From positions 124,001 to 188,000 of the forward strand of contig JARCOQ010000003.1 in NCBI GenBank assembly GCA_029207755.1: a stretch of DNA of 64,000 bases. The letters run 5' to 3'. The DNA is from Chamaea fasciata. Lineage: Eukaryota > Chordata > Aves > Passeriformes > Sylviidae. Position 1 is the first letter of the stretch, and each line of letters starts with the position of its first letter. Below the pieces are notes generated by a model that was not told where the DNA came from, made no database searches, and saw nothing but the letters and a program-made list of their open reading frames with translations. A program made the position numbers and the translations under genes. Positions 35,161 to 47,528 of the stretch are shown piece after piece.

Positions 35161-37195
35161 CAACCTTTTGTGCTGCTGCTCGGCACAAAGGTTTGTCCCT
35201 CAGCACCTCCTGAAGTAATGTTCCACGCCCAAGGCCTCCCCCAGCCCCTGTGAGATGAACTCACCATCCTTCCATGAGCCTCACCTGGGAGCCCAGCATA
35301 AACCCCTCTCCTCCCGCAGCTCCGTGCCAAACTCAGCTCGGGCTCCCCTCTTAAAGCAGTGCTGGCAGGACCCGCCCCCTCGTTATTCTTTACAGCTTCC
35401 ACCTGTCCCCTCATCAGTGTGACAGCTCTCACCTGGGGCTGCTCTGTCCCCTCATCAGTGTGACAGCTCTCACCTGGGGCTGCTCTGTCCCCTCAATCAG
35501 CCTGTGACAGCTCTCACCTGCAGCTGCTGCCAGTCCCTGCTGCTCATTTCCTGGACATTGCACTGTGTGCACTGACACGCTGGGGCACCGGGCTTTCCTT
35601 GCTGTGAATAAGGACCCCTCTGCTCCTGCACGTGCCCAAGGCTGAAACTGGGATTCCACCTCCTAAATTCCGTTTGTGTGAGGTTCACAATTCCTAAGGA
35701 AATTTCCCAGCAATCGTTACCCTTCATTTACATTTTCTCCTTTGGAATCATCACTACCTTGTCTTTCTGTGCAAGGGTTCCAAACGTTCATTGGGAGTTC
35801 AGTAGCCGGGTTGGCTTGTTTATAACTTAGCTGACAATCCCAGGCTAAATCCAAACACCCAGAATTACAGGCAAATACAGAGACAGTTTATAAATACTGC
35901 CCTCCCCTAGTAGGTAGCTCTTCCTTGCACTTCCCTGGAGCAGATTTACTCCATCCTTTCTTCCCAAAAGCACCTCTCCAGCACAAATCCCACTTTTTGG
36001 ACACAAACCAAACAGAAATCTACTACAGCGCGGCCTGGGGGGGGGCCGGGGTGGAGCCCAAGGCCACTGTCCAACCAGTGCTGCCTCTGGCTCCTCGTTA
36101 TTTACACTGAGAGCATATTGTAGGACGCTCTGCAGCCTTTCTTTGCCATTCTGTTATGGAAAGAGGATGGATATTAATGACACACACGTCCACAAACAGT
36201 CTTTACGGTTCTTCAAAAAGTTAATAATGCCTGTAATAAAAATGGTAAGTAATATTGTGTCTCAGATTGTTTAAGAAAGTGGAAGTTCGAGCTTTAATGT
36301 CCTCCTGAGAGACGCTGAATAAAATCTGTCCCCTGAGTTTGCACACAGAAATAAAATACCGATTTTTTTGATCAAACAAGTTAGGTCTGTATGAAAACAG
36401 CTGAGGAGGCTTTCATGGCTCAGTGTGATAATTGCAGAGCACAGAACATTAAAGATGGAATGTTAGTTCCCTGAATTAATGCCCTGATGGAGATAAATTC
36501 TTTTGCAAAGAGACACAATAGTTTCCTCTCCTTGTTTCTGAGTTTCCGAGCGATCCTGTAATTCCTAACCTGCACGAGTGCAGACCCATCTGACACGGGT
36601 AAGTGACATATCCGGCTCCTGGGCTCCAAGCCACGTGTCCCCGATGTCAACGGAAGTCAGGAACACAAAAGCAGCTGTGGAAGAAAGTTGAGAGAAAAAT
36701 CAGAACATATATTCTTCCCTTTCCACACAGTAATACCAAGCCAAGCTGTTCACCTCCAGGATTATGTTTTTAAATGGCTCCCTAACTACTTTTCCTAGAT
36801 GGAAAATCTGGAGGTGCTTTGCCCATGCAAAACTAATGATCCTACTCACAAGAAGGAACAAACCAGTTTCCTGTTAAACAAAACAGTTTGAAATCTGACC
36901 TGTCAGCTGCTATCATTGACCAGCAATAGCAGTCAGCATCCAGGCCTAAGTGGACATTTTTTTGCAGACTATCTCCCCTCTTGAAATCATTTTGGGGTTT
37001 TTTTTTTTTACACCTTTTGTTTCATTTTAGTCCTTGTGTCCCAACACAAAATTTTGTGTCCTAACACGATCAACAACAAATACAGAATTAGCTCAATAAA
37101 ACCGCACTTTTCTGATGGAAATGTCACCCCTAGAAACTGCAAGGTTTTTATAGGAATACTGTCTCAAGAATTCAGTAACTTCAGGTATTCCATAC
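35161..37195. other. Unassigned stretch beyond the last URB1-like exon
   Basis: Apart from a short 40-bp tandem repeat, no gene is recognised. Further URB1 exons would be expected here on the minus strand if the copy were complete, and none can be identified. Confidence 0.5.
35403..35521. repeat. ~40-bp x3 tandem repeat
   Basis: CTGTCCCCTCATCAGTGTGA plus CAGCTCTCACCTGGGGCTGCT starts at about 35403, 35443 and 35485. The third copy is slightly changed. Confidence 0.85.
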
Positions 37196-37392
37196 CACAT
37201 GATCCTGAGATTGCTTGGGCATCCAGAGTTTATAGTATTGGCTGAACTGGTAGAGCTGAGGATACTTAACAACTTTCAGGGACTTGAGATCTTTATCATA
37301 GGGCTGGAACATCAAGCAGAGAGCAAGTGGTTCTCTCTGAGAGGGCAGGAGGTCAGTGAAAACAGCAACAAGGTACTCCACGATGCGTGCTC
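37196..37392 (-). pseudogene. URB1: URB1-like PLALCL exon (last one found)
   Basis: Acceptor ACTTTTCTAG. Reads GARIVEYLVAVFTDLLPSQR then EPLALCLMFQPYDKD and QLYQFSQYYKLWMPKQS, matching the human YLTAVLTDLL to SRYYSLWIPEQ stretch. The donor CATGTG|GTATGG is acceptable. It joins the preceding exon in phase. No later URB1 exon is seen before the macrosatellite. Confidence 0.88.
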
Positions 37393-38340
37393 CTAGAAAA
37401 GTAAAAATAAATTAAACTATTAACATGAGCACAGACACTGGGGCAACCCTCATTCCTTTGGGCCTCGGCAGCAGCCCACAAAGCATCACTCAGAAAAGTA
37501 TTGAATAAGATCAAGAAGTGTTTGTAGTGACCTAGACAAATGTTCCTGACCACTGAGATACCTGAAAAATCCTCCACACATCAGTACTTGCTGAAGTAAA
37601 TAATCCACCCTCACTGTGTTGTGCTAAATATGCCTGTATTTCAACAGCAAAACACCCCTGCCAAGCCCCACCTCAGCGAAGAGCTGATTTGCACCGGGGG
37701 CACGCACCCCAGTGAACGTGTGCAAGTTAAATAGAATTTTCTTTCAGAATTGGGACTTCCAGTCCACCCCCGGTGCTACTCGATCGCCAAATACACCCAG
37801 AGAACGCAGTGAGGTGCTGTGGAGTTGGCAAGTCCTGCTCCAAGCCCGCCTGATGCCCCTGGGACTCCAGCGCTTTCTTCAAGGAGGTGGCAGAACTTTG
37901 CCACCAGAGCTTCATTTCTGGAATAGTTTTCTTTGGAAAATGCATCCATTTCCTATTTAACAGCGCAGTCCTCTCTCCCTGATCTCGGAAGAGCTGCCTA
38001 CAGCCATGGAAACCACTTTCCTCTCCTGGTCTCCACACTCTGTCCTTTAAAACACTGTGTTACTGAAGCCAACTACCTCCAGACCCAGACTGTCCATGCA
38101 GGGACAGTGTCTCTTCTCTTCAAGGTCAGGGAAAAGTGGCAGAGGCACCTACAGAGCTTCAATGCCTCTCTTGAGCAAGAAACACCATGGATTTGAATCT
38201 CCTTCTGCTTGCAGGGAAGATAATGTCATGTCTTAAGCTAAAAAACGATAAATGGTAAAAAAATTATTAAAAATGGGTAAAAATGATGCCACTTCTCACT
38301 CCACTGGTAGAAATGACACATTAAACCAAAAAATCTGTAC

Positions 38341-38513
38341 CTGTTCCAGTTTCAGACTGAAGCAACAGCATATTCCTGGCTTCCAACGCAGCAGAAACAA
38401 CAGCACTGAAGGGAAATGTTTGGACAATCACATCTTCATTTAAAGAGAGCCCAATTTCTTCATCTAAGCCATCACTGCCCTCGCTCAGGACATCCACCAT
38501 ATAATCAGGACAT
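38341..38513 (-). pseudogene. URB1: URB1-like EGSDGLDEEIG exon
   Basis: Acceptor CACTTATTAG, donor ACAG|GTACAG. Reads MVDVLSEGSDGLDEEIGLSL, continuing TFPFSAVVSAALEARNMLLL, very close to human. The first bases (ATGTCCTGATTATATGG) match human DVLDMV at DNA level but with a length difference that is not a multiple of three, so a further lesion is possible; the entering phase cannot be checked because the preceding exon is not found. Confidence 0.88.
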
Positions 38514-38734
38514 CTAATAAGTGAAGAAAAAAATCTAAGCAGAGGATCTAGACTAACTGGGAAAACAACAGAGGCAGAACGCAACACTCCAGGAATATAA
38601 GGCATTTTTTTTAAATTCAATCCCTCCAAAAAAAAAAAAAAAAATCAAAGAAAGGATGAAAGCCCCATTTGTCACGCAATACATTGTTAAGTGCAACACA
38701 AAAATCACAGCTGAACTTCACTCTGCCTGTCAAT

Positions 38735-38932
38735 GCTGCTGTCCAGCACAGGCTGCCCAGAGAAGCTGTTGCTGCCCCTGGATCCCCGGCAGTGCCCAAA
38801 GCCAGGCTGGATGGGGCTTGGAGCACCCTGGGCTACTGAAAGGTCTCCCTGTCCATAGCAGGGGGTGGAACTGACAAGCTTTAAGGGGCCTCCCCATCCA
38901 AACCATTCTGGGATTCCACAATTCTATGAACA
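38735..38932 (+). mobile_element. CR1 LINE 3' fragment
   Basis: CAGCACAGGCTGCCCAGAGA, a GGATGGGGCTTGGAGCACCC block, GGGGTGGAACT and a terminal ACAATTCTATGAA are the usual 3' end of avian CR1, including its octamer-like end. 5'-truncated, as is typical. It lies in the intron between the last URB1-like exons and the SVFYLL side. Confidence 0.85.
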
Positions 38933-40006
38933 GCCCCAGGCAGAAGGACTAAATTTCCATTTGAGTTCAAAAATGCTGCTGCAAGAGCATGAATAGAGAC
39001 TTCAAATACTGTTAAAGTGGCACAACCACATCAGAAATTACTTTTGGGGGTTAAAGTGGTAACTGCAACTCCAACTTCTACTTCTGATACCAAGTTCACA
39101 TGGAGGGCTGAGTCCTGGAGGTCCTTACTTAACAGGATTTCTATAGTTATCCATCCCCAGTTTGCTTACTGGGGATAGAAAATGTAGCCCCAAGTCGTGA
39201 AATTGTGTTTGAGGAGTCACCACATACCAGCAATGTGAGAGACGGGGATGCTGATGTTATCAGAGTCCTGTTTAATTAAACACGGTGACCTGGAGCATGC
39301 TGGCTTCCTGAACCAGGTCTGCTGCCTTGTCTGTGCAGGGGCCGGGCTCTGGCACCAGCTTCAGCAGGATCTGTCAGCAAAGGTGGAGAGGAAGGTAAGT
39401 GCGCTGGCTGTCAAGCGCAGGGGAAGCATATGCTGCTAAGAAAGACCGTGTGCAAAAAGGTGTTGGAAGATGGGCAGGTTTTAGAAGGACAACTTCCATA
39501 TCACTTCTGCAGCCTTCTGTCTACGGTTCCTTCTCTGCATGGGAGTGGAAAAAAGAAAGGTCCACTGCAATTTGGCATCCAGATTGCTACCACAGACTGA
39601 GTCCCTGGGGAGACCGCACTGGAAATGAAGCACTGGGCATTCAACATCCTGAAGAGTAACAGCAAGTGTCAGCTTTCCTTGTAAAAGATCACAATTCACT
39701 GAGGTCTGATAATTTTGGCACCTAAAGAGGAGATAAAAGGTACCACACATACGGCTCTCTACACTTATACCAACAATGCTGTAATAAGAACTGATCCTTT
39801 TGGATTGCATTTTCCTGCAAATAATTTTCCTGTCCTCCCATTTGAGACAAGAATGATGCCACCTCTGTATAAAGAACCCCAAATAATGCTTTTCTGAGAA
39901 TCCATTCACTGGTCTTTGACAGGTTTCTCAACAACAGAACAAGATCTCTAGTTCCCACCAACATTATTCTTTGCATTGTTCATCCAGCTAATTTGAACAC
40001 TGTTAC

Positions 40007-40124
40007 CCTTTCCAAAAACTGAATCACTGCTTCCTTCTGGTCTTCTTTTGCATTATCCAAATGTTCCAGCCAAACTGAAAGTTCCCTTCCATGTGTACTC
40101 AAACACGCCACTGTCACGTAAAAC
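40007..40124 (-). pseudogene. URB1: URB1-like VLRD exon (1-base insertion)
   Basis: Acceptor CCTGGACAG. Reads VLRDSGVFEYTWK, then the frame changes to ELSVWLEHLDNAKEDQKEAV and IQFLER. The switch is at AAGGGAAC; one G fewer would restore agreement with human TWKELELWLEHLEN. 118 bp instead of 117. Donor AAAGG|GTAACA. Confidence 0.85.
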
Positions 40125-40653
40125 CTGTCCAGGAAACAAAGGGGGAGGTGTGTAAATAAACCTCAAAACACCTCAAATACAAAACTCCAAGAGATGCAGA
40201 TCTTTTTGTACAGTAACTTCATGATCCCTTCTTTTGGGAAAGGAAAGAGGAAGCGCAGGTCGATGAAAAGAAGTACCTGCCACTCTCCTCACCCCCTCAA
40301 CTCAAGAGGCCTTTTCTTTCCACTCACTAGTGGGACTTGTCAACTGCATAGTGGACAATAAAAACCTTACCTCTATAATTTCTGGAAAGCAGGTTATACT
40401 GCTTTCAGAGGGTTGTACATCTTCATGTCATCACAGGCAGAAAAAAAGTGCGCCTTACAAATAGCCTGTAGGACAGTTTAGAAAACTACTGATCTAACAA
40501 AGAAAATCATCGCTAAATTAAACCTGAATCCGGTGTCGACCACACAATCATGCAGTAAAGGTATCTGCTGCTTCAAGAACAAATTTTACCATCCTGGCAT
40601 TTCAGACCTGTGGGATATAGTGAATATCCCGATATTTCAATTCAAATACGTAC

Positions 40654-40773
40654 CCTGAAGATTAATTGTTTGCTGGAAGTTTTCAGATGAGAGTGGGTAC
40701 TTGTAACAAACATTTTCATCAGTAAATAGAAGACTGATTTTTCACCAGATAGCTTCTCTGTTTCAGAGATGTC
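40654..40773 (-). pseudogene. URB1: URB1-like SVFYLLMK exon (intact)
   Basis: 120 bp, acceptor TCTTGTAG, donor CAGG|GTACGT. Reads DISETEKLSGEKSVFYLLMK then MFVTSTHSHLKTSSKQLIFR, aligned with human GERSVFYLLMKMFVTS. Phase 0 on both sides. Confidence 0.9.
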
Positions 40774-41593
40774 CTACAAGAAAAATGTATTAGAATTCCT
40801 CTGCTACAGCAACACTGTATAGGACTATGTTGCACTGACAATGATACGCAAGGTAAGCGTGTTACTTTATAGACCTGCCCAAAAGTCCCAAGGCCAGAAA
40901 CCAGTGGGATCATTTACACTACTTTGCAGTCAATGAGCCAGCATCGTTGCATTCATTTGCAAAATGTTTGCCCGAAAAGCGGAAGAAGACCGTAGTAACA
41001 GAAACCCCCAACTATTGAAAGGGCCCGAGACAAAGCAACTTCCCTCATCAATCATATTTCATTCCCTAATCATTCCATGTCTATCCCTGCTACCTCCGCA
41101 AAGCCAGGTCCACTCTTTTCTCCTGACATGACAAGCCAAGTCTTGACAGAGTTCTTATTTGACAAGCCTGCAGTAAAATAGAGTTGGGGCCCTGATGGCT
41201 TCCACCAATTATGGAGAGCATTAAAAAATGTTGGAATCCTCCTTGGGAAGGGGTGGGACGGCTCCCATCAGTAGCTCATTTCCCTGGTCTGCAGCTCAGG
41301 CTTTCCAGACAAGTGGAATCCAGCACACTCTTTCTTGTGAGGGAACATCTCCAGAGACACAAAGAGCTACAGCAACATCCTCCTCCGTTCATCAGGGAGG
41401 CAAAAAATGTTTTCCCTGTAAAAAACCTTCCAGCTCAGAAGGGAGTTTTCACTACTGCTAAGACTGTAATTCCTGCTGCTTTACAAAAGGGTCACCCCTA
41501 AAATGTCTGGACTAATTTAAAACAAGGCGATGCCAGAGGAAAACATTTGAGGACAACAGAGCAAGCAAACATAACTTTGCACCAGCCTCTTAC

Positions 41594-41706
41594 CTGTACT
41601 CTGAACCAGGCAAACTTGTTGGCAGGAAGTTCCAAAGCCACTTTCAGGATCTGGTGCTGCAGAAGAGGAGGGACCTCCTCCCGCAGGCCCTTTCCAGTGA
41701 CGATAC
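41594..41706 (-). pseudogene. URB1: URB1-like GLREE exon (intact)
   Basis: Acceptor GCACCTCAG, donor GTACAG|GTAAGAGG. Reads GIVTGKGLREEVPPLLQHQI then LKVALELPANKFAWFRVQ, nearly the human sequence. 113 bp, phases agree on both sides. Confidence 0.92.
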
Positions 41707-42507
41707 CTGAGGTGCGAACGCAAGAAACAAACTTCACTTCGGTCCATCTGCCTGAGACTTCAGAACATTCCTGTTTTAGGGTTTAGAACACAACTGTGAG
41801 ACAAGCTGGCAATTCACAGATCTTCATGTCATGGGATCCCCAGACACACTGCAGCGAAGGCTGGCCAACCCAAGGCGGGAATCCAGCCCTCAGAGGGAGA
41901 TTTCATCACCTAACCCCAGCACAAAGCACTGGTCGTGCATGGAAATATAAAATCTCTTCTATCAGTCTCAGCAACCTTGAAAAGCTGTGACCTACAGGCA
42001 GGACAAAGGACAAACTGGAGAGCAAAATACAGAATTTAACTCAACAAATGCTTATACCACGACAATACTTGCTCCAGACAATGGAACTTCACACTCATGT
42101 CTCTCCCTGCATCCCTGCTATCACCAGCTCATGAATAACCTCACTTATTCTTGTGACAGGTCAGGGAGCTCTCGCAGTGCAATCAGAACCTGAGCTGCCC
42201 CCATCTGACCTGACATCAGCAGCACAAAGCACTGGTGTCTGAGCCTCTCGGAGCCTGGGTAGGATCTTTGTGGCCCTCATCAGAGAAACAACAACACATT
42301 TTAAAAAGTCACCACCCAGGCAATCCAACAGTAAGACCAAACAACAAAAACTTAATAAATAATAAAAACAGAACAGAGAAACTAAAATGGGCTACTTTTA
42401 GAAAACAGTTCCTTTATCTCCACAGAAAAGCAAACCTTCCCTTCTGCTGTGGACTTTGTAAACAGCCAGAGAAAACACTGGAGGAAATACAAACCCCCAT
42501 CACATAC

Positions 42508-42628
42508 CTTTTAGCAGCTTGCTAAAATCAAAGTTGCTTTGTGCTACCAAGTGGGGCACAACCTTCTGATAAAGACATGACCTGAAGCAGTGCAGCTTTC
42601 AGAAGCAGCATCTCAGCATCATCTGAAC
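42508..42628 (-). pseudogene. URB1: URB1-like DDAE exon (2-base frame break)
   Basis: Acceptor TTTGTTTAG. Reads SDDAEMLLLKAALLQVM, then the frame changes and continues LYQKVVPHLVAQSNFDFSKL. In human these blocks are continuous with one codon between them. ATGTCTTTAT here would be explained by loss of a GT/TG dinucleotide. Donor AAAAG|GTATGT. Follows directly on exon 5 although about 300 codons should lie between. Confidence 0.85.
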
Positions 42629-43728
42629 CTAAACAAAATATTTCCATAATTGGCTTCTCCTTCCTTCACAGCAAGAGTGGAGTGTCGCACCTCCATTACC
42701 CAGCACAAGCATTAGCAACTTTATTTCCAGCACGCTTGCCTAGGAAATGACCTGCCGTCTTCCCAACAGGAATGAGAAAAACACCCACAGAATCCCCAGT
42801 TTCCTTCCCCACACCTTCCTGTATGAATACTTTCAAAACTAAATCCACTTATTCGGTGCTTAGATCGAGAGCTGCCGTTTCTAATTTGACTCACAAGTGC
42901 TCACACATATAAAGCACAACCTGAGCATCTGAATACTCCCTGTAAGAACCCCACCAGTCCCACTGCTGTTCAGTGCAGGGCTGAACAACAGGAAAAAGCG
43001 AAGGAAAGGATATGGTCGTGCTGCCGATTTCTGGGCGCGCTACTTTTAGCTAATGTCAGGTAGGTTTGGCTGGGGAAGTGCACGAGACAGTACACTACAG
43101 TTTGTGGCAAATTTATTATTTCACTTAAAAATTTCTCTCTTTCCCTTTCCCCTTTCAAAATAAGACTTGTGAGCGTAAGCTTTTGGCAAGAGGCAGACAA
43201 CAAATACCTGTCTGAGAGAAACAGCAGTAGCACTTAATGCAACTGTTCACTTCCTAGGAAAAGCCATCTCAGGTTTCAGTTGTAACAGGAGGAGGCATAA
43301 AAGCTACTTGTTATCCAGCCATTAATGAAAGCAAGCAAAGCACATGAACCAAAACAATCAACACCTAACTCTTCCCTGTTAACTTTATCTCCCTCAGGGA
43401 GCTAGAAAAAACTGGATGAAAGCCACAAATAAACTTTGTTTGCCTGAGTCTCAGCTCCCATTAGAAAGGAATTCTCTAGAGGCCACTATGCAAATAAAGC
43501 TGTTAAAGGTGAACTGGGAGTAAGTGACAGCATGATGACCACAGAATGCTGAGGAACTACAGCTGCAGTCCTACAGAACCTAGCTGCCCCACTGGTTTCC
43601 AAGCCTTGGACTGTCAGTGCTGACATTTTGCTGCCCCATTAGTGCTCTCTACCTGGTTTGCATTTTAATTAGGTCATGTAAATGACCGTGCCTTAGAAAA
43701 CAAAAACCCAAATGCAATTATGAAGTAC

Positions 43729-43825
43729 CTTTTAATTCCAGCACCTGTGCCAAGACTGCATTGCCACCAGCAATGAGAAAGGAGAGAGCAAACTGAATAC
43801 AGGCCATGCGGGCATCTGTTCTCCC
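43729..43825 (-). pseudogene. URB1: URB1-like exon 5 (intact)
   Basis: Acceptor TTTCCAG, donor AAAAG|GTACTT. Reads GRTDARMACIQFALSFLIAG then GNAVLAQVLELKG, matching the human stretch around QFALSFLIAG. Last exon before the missing block. Confidence 0.9.
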
Positions 43826-44310
43826 CTGGAAACATAAAAATGTAAATATAAAATTAAAAAAAAAGCTGTCAGCACACAGGCGGTACCCAACTGCAGAATC
43901 AATACTGCAACTGCTGATTACCTGTACCAGCGCCACAAATGGGTAAATGAAACAACTTCTGTAAACATGCTGCATGCAGCCACAGACCCACATTTACATG
44001 CAATACATCCACAGTGTATTCAGCTAAAACGCTTCTGGCATGAAGCAGATCACTTTTACCTAAAAAGGAAAATGTGCTAGTTCACGTGCTCTTCAATTCC
44101 AGAGATATGAGACCAGGCCACAGATCTAAAGAAAAAGGAAACATGAACAGCAGTTTCATGCCAAACCCTGCGTCACTGAACCTCCTCACTTGTGCCCTGC
44201 TTGGTCAGGTCACAAAAATGCCCATTAAAAGGGGCAAGTATAAAACTACCAACTCAGGCACAGTGGAAGCAGCGACACCCTGACCTGTAACAGCACCACA
44301 GGATATGAAC

Positions 44311-44610
44311 AACGGATCACAGAATGGTTCGAGTTGGAAAGGATCCTAAGGATCACCTCATTCACCTCCTGCCATGGGCAGAGATGGCTTCCACTATCCC
44401 AGGGTGCTCCAAGCCCTGTCCAACCTGACCTTGGACACTTCCAGGGACAGGGCAGTGACAGCTTCTCTGGGCAACCTGTGCTGGACAGCGTCTCACCACC
44501 CTCATGGCCAAGAATCTCCCCCCAATATCCTATGTAAATACACCCTCTTTTAAAAAAAACCTCATCCCTCATCCTATCACTACACTCCTTGACAGAGTCC
44601 CCCCATGGTT
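44311..44610 (-). mobile_element. CR1 LINE 3' fragment
   Basis: Begins with ATCACAGAATGGTTCGAGTT, the reverse complement of the CR1 3' end, and continues through CTGCCATGGGCAGAG, CTTCTCTGGGCAACCTGTGC and CATCCTATCACTACA. 5'-truncated. Located in the intron between exons 4 and 5 of the URB1-like copy. Confidence 0.9.
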
Positions 44611-45753
44611 TACAATTTTTTATAAACCTGCTGTGCAAAATAATCTGCATGTAAAGATGATTCTGTGTATGCAAAAGATAAGGCAGCAGGGACTCATGAA
44701 AAGGCTGAAAGAAGAAATATAGAAACAAACAAAATTTTGCTGGAAGCTTTGGGCCTGGTATTTTTGTGTTAAAAACTCACCTCTGATAACCAGCTGTGAC
44801 ACAATTTCATGGAAAGCTGTACAAGAGTAAGACCTTTTGGATGCTTGTTTCCTTGTACCTTACTGGAGCACTTGAGCAGCTTGTGGTCAAAAGACTACAC
44901 CCAAGCACTCAAAATTAAGGGTGGAGGTACTCCTGCAGACAACTCCTGCAGTGAGGTCAAAACTCGAGGAATCTGACAGTTCCAGAACTATAAAAGGTGG
45001 TTCCAGGGAAAAAGGGATGTTTGGTTTTTTGCCTTCCATTTGACTGCTTAATAAAGAAAACGTCTGAATTTTCACCTCACATGGCACAAACCTAACACAA
45101 ACTTACACATTCACTCTGCAAGTAATCTTTAAAATCTAGAAACAATATGTCAACATTGCAAACAATACTGGATTAATTTTATACTTGCATTTGGAATGAC
45201 ACTTAGATATTCTTGTTCTGGTTTGTGTCAATCCTGACTATTTTTAGCAAACAGGGAGGAAACAAGAGATAGTTTCTTCAGGAAAAAGAGGAGTGACTTC
45301 TTCCCCTCACTCACATATTCCTCTTAAGGATTTCCAGTTAGAGATAATTTGGATTATTCTGTTTATGCTTTCAAACACAATTACCCTGTATTAGTACTGA
45401 GCAATATCCCCTCTCCAACTTCCATTTATTTCAGTGGGACCAAACCACAAAATGACTGACTAGTTTCCAGGAGTGTACTATCGCTTTCACTCTGTTTTAG
45501 ACACCAGAAGGACAGTTCACAGAAACTGTACATTTATGTTTCTCCACAGCTCGTTGGCAACACGTAAGGCATTTTCATGTGTCCAGTTAGGCACAGTCAA
45601 GGACTTCAGCCTGACACAGGACAGGAAGGGAGAGTTAAGCTCTTGCAGATGAAAATACAACAAACATTGGCAACAGTTTGTTCCCAACAGTTAGCTAAAA
45701 AAGCTGGTGGAGCCATGGCATAGCATTTCATTGCATGCAGGACCTTAATTTAC

Positions 45754-45884
45754 CTTCTTGCATCTTCTTTCCAACAATCCAGGCAGGTATTTCATTGAAA
45801 TCGAAATGACTATATAGATCCCTTGCTGAACCCGGGCCCTGAGCCACCATTGCTGACAGCAGTGTAAGGCACCCCTGGCTCATC
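45754..45884 (-). pseudogene. URB1: URB1-like exon 4 (frame break at an A run)
   Basis: Acceptor CTTTTTAG. Reads SQGCLTLLSAMVAQGPGSAR then DLYSHFDFNE, as in human URB1. The part that joins exon 5 in phase (LPGLLERRCKKG) is in another frame, and the switch is at GAAATACC. Two lost A bases, or one gained, would explain it. Donor AAG|GTAAAT. Confidence 0.8.
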
Positions 45885-46182
45885 CTAAAAAGACAAAGCA
45901 GAGGGAAAACCTGCAGGTTATTTCCAGGATCATGGTTATACTAATCACCAAACCAACAGATTAAAACTTCAAGAGAAAATAGAAGGGAAGTTAAATAATC
46001 AAAGCAATTATTTTAGGTAGTAATAACAGCAGCTGGGAAAGAGGGGTGAGGGAGGAAGGGAGAAGGAAATGCCTTTTCATATTCTTCCCCAAAATTAGGC
46101 CATAAGGTGAGGCTGGATGTTCCCTTTATCAAGTAGTTTAAAAGGGTGAAAGTGCCAAAACGAACAACTCTAAGATGACCTG

Positions 46183-46232
46183 TTCATGGCAGTGGGGCTG
46201 GACTACGCAAGCCTTAATTATGATTCTATGAA
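46183..46232 (+). mobile_element. Possible short CR1 3' end
   Basis: CATGGCAGTGGGGCTGGACT followed by ATTATGATTCTATGAAC resembles the last 50 bp of CR1. Short and diverged. Confidence 0.45.
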
Positions 46233-47383
46233 CTCCTAAATTCATAGAGGTCTGCCATTTATTTCAACAGGAATACATAAGAGGACAGCAGACCTCCATC
46301 ATCTGAACAGCCACTACCATGAACAGATTTGTAACTTGTCCATCGTGCATCTGTCATGGACAATCTGTAAAAAGCCGTGTGGTTCAAGCAGAGATCCCAT
46401 CTAGACATGCAATAAAGAAAATCCCTCTGCACAGCAAAGAGGTTGCACAGAAAATGCAGAGCATCTCCCACCAGAAATCTGCAGCCCCCTCTGTGCAGGT
46501 TCTAGAAGGATTCCTCCAGAACCTGCAATCTTTAAACATTTCATCAGAAGTGCACATCTTGCACAGCCTCAAAATTTGTTTCCAGTTTACACATTTGAGA
46601 TTCTTTGTCAGGTTAAAAAGCCTGCTGCAATAAGATCAACTGCACAGCTCAGGAAGCACAGCTGTGCCTATGAACTAGGCAAGCAGAGAAAAGGTTTTCC
46701 AGTTCTGCTCAAAGACTGAAAGATGAGTCATTTGCCTCGGCCAAGTCAATTTCAGTCTGATTTTTTCTCTGCTTCCCTCTTCCTCCCAGGTCTGTACTGA
46801 AATGTCTCTGGCATTTGCAACTTTTTTCCCCATCCACAGGAGCATGAGAAATTGTTTGGTCTGGACTAAATAACAACAGTTATTGAGCAACCTAAAATGA
46901 CCTCAGTTTTAGGAGACTGAAAAAATTACAGAAAAAGCCAGTCTGAAAGAGAAAAATCTATTATAAACATGGCAACCTGACTCCAAAAAAAATACAGGAA
47001 AACAAAGAACTCAAGAGCAGCTCTTTTTGCTGTCACAGGAAGACTGCCCAGCCCTGTTCCACGCAGTACATTCCACCCCACAAATCAAGCAGCAATAAAG
47101 TAAGAGGACTCAAGGTACCACCAGTGTTAGCTCTCACCAGGGCAGGCCCAACCGATGAAAACTACACCTTCAGGAAATTATCCTACAGCACTGGATTGTA
47201 TGATGCATCAGAGCTTTCACTTTGCAAAGACTTCCACAGGCAATTATTTTATGACAAGTGGAAAAGGATTATTAAATAAAGGTGGATTATTAGCAATAAC
47301 TCAAGATGAATTTTGAAACGTCCCGTACAGTCCCTCCAGATCAACTGACAGAGATTCTCCAGCAGAGCACCAAGAAGACTTAC

Positions 47384-47528
47384 TTGTGATTTTCAGAATA
47401 CAAAGCAGCATAGACCAGTCTCATATAGGAATGAATCAACTTTCTGACGATGTTCATTCCCACAAATGTGAGCGGTCGCTGGCTGTCCTCAGTAAAATGG
47501 CTTCTAGGGCTTGAAAGACTAACAGCAT
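47384..47528 (-). pseudogene. URB1: URB1-like exon 3 (1-base frame break)
   Basis: Starts in phase after CCGGCAG with MLLVFQALEAILLRTASDRS, matching human, then runs into a stop. The next conserved block VGMNIVRKLIHSYMRL is in a different frame. The switch falls at a short T run (CACATTTGTG). The exon is 145 bp where 146 bp would keep phase into exon 4. Donor CAA|GTAAGT is good. Confidence 0.85.

Noticed and set aside
36420..36650. Possible further URB1 exon on the minus strand
   Set aside because: A 76-codon frame with a donor-like site exists, but I could not match it to URB1.
39715..39897. 60-codon plus-strand frame opposite the URB1 copy
   Set aside because: It reads smoothly, but it is short, lies in an intron region on the opposite strand and matches no protein I recognise.
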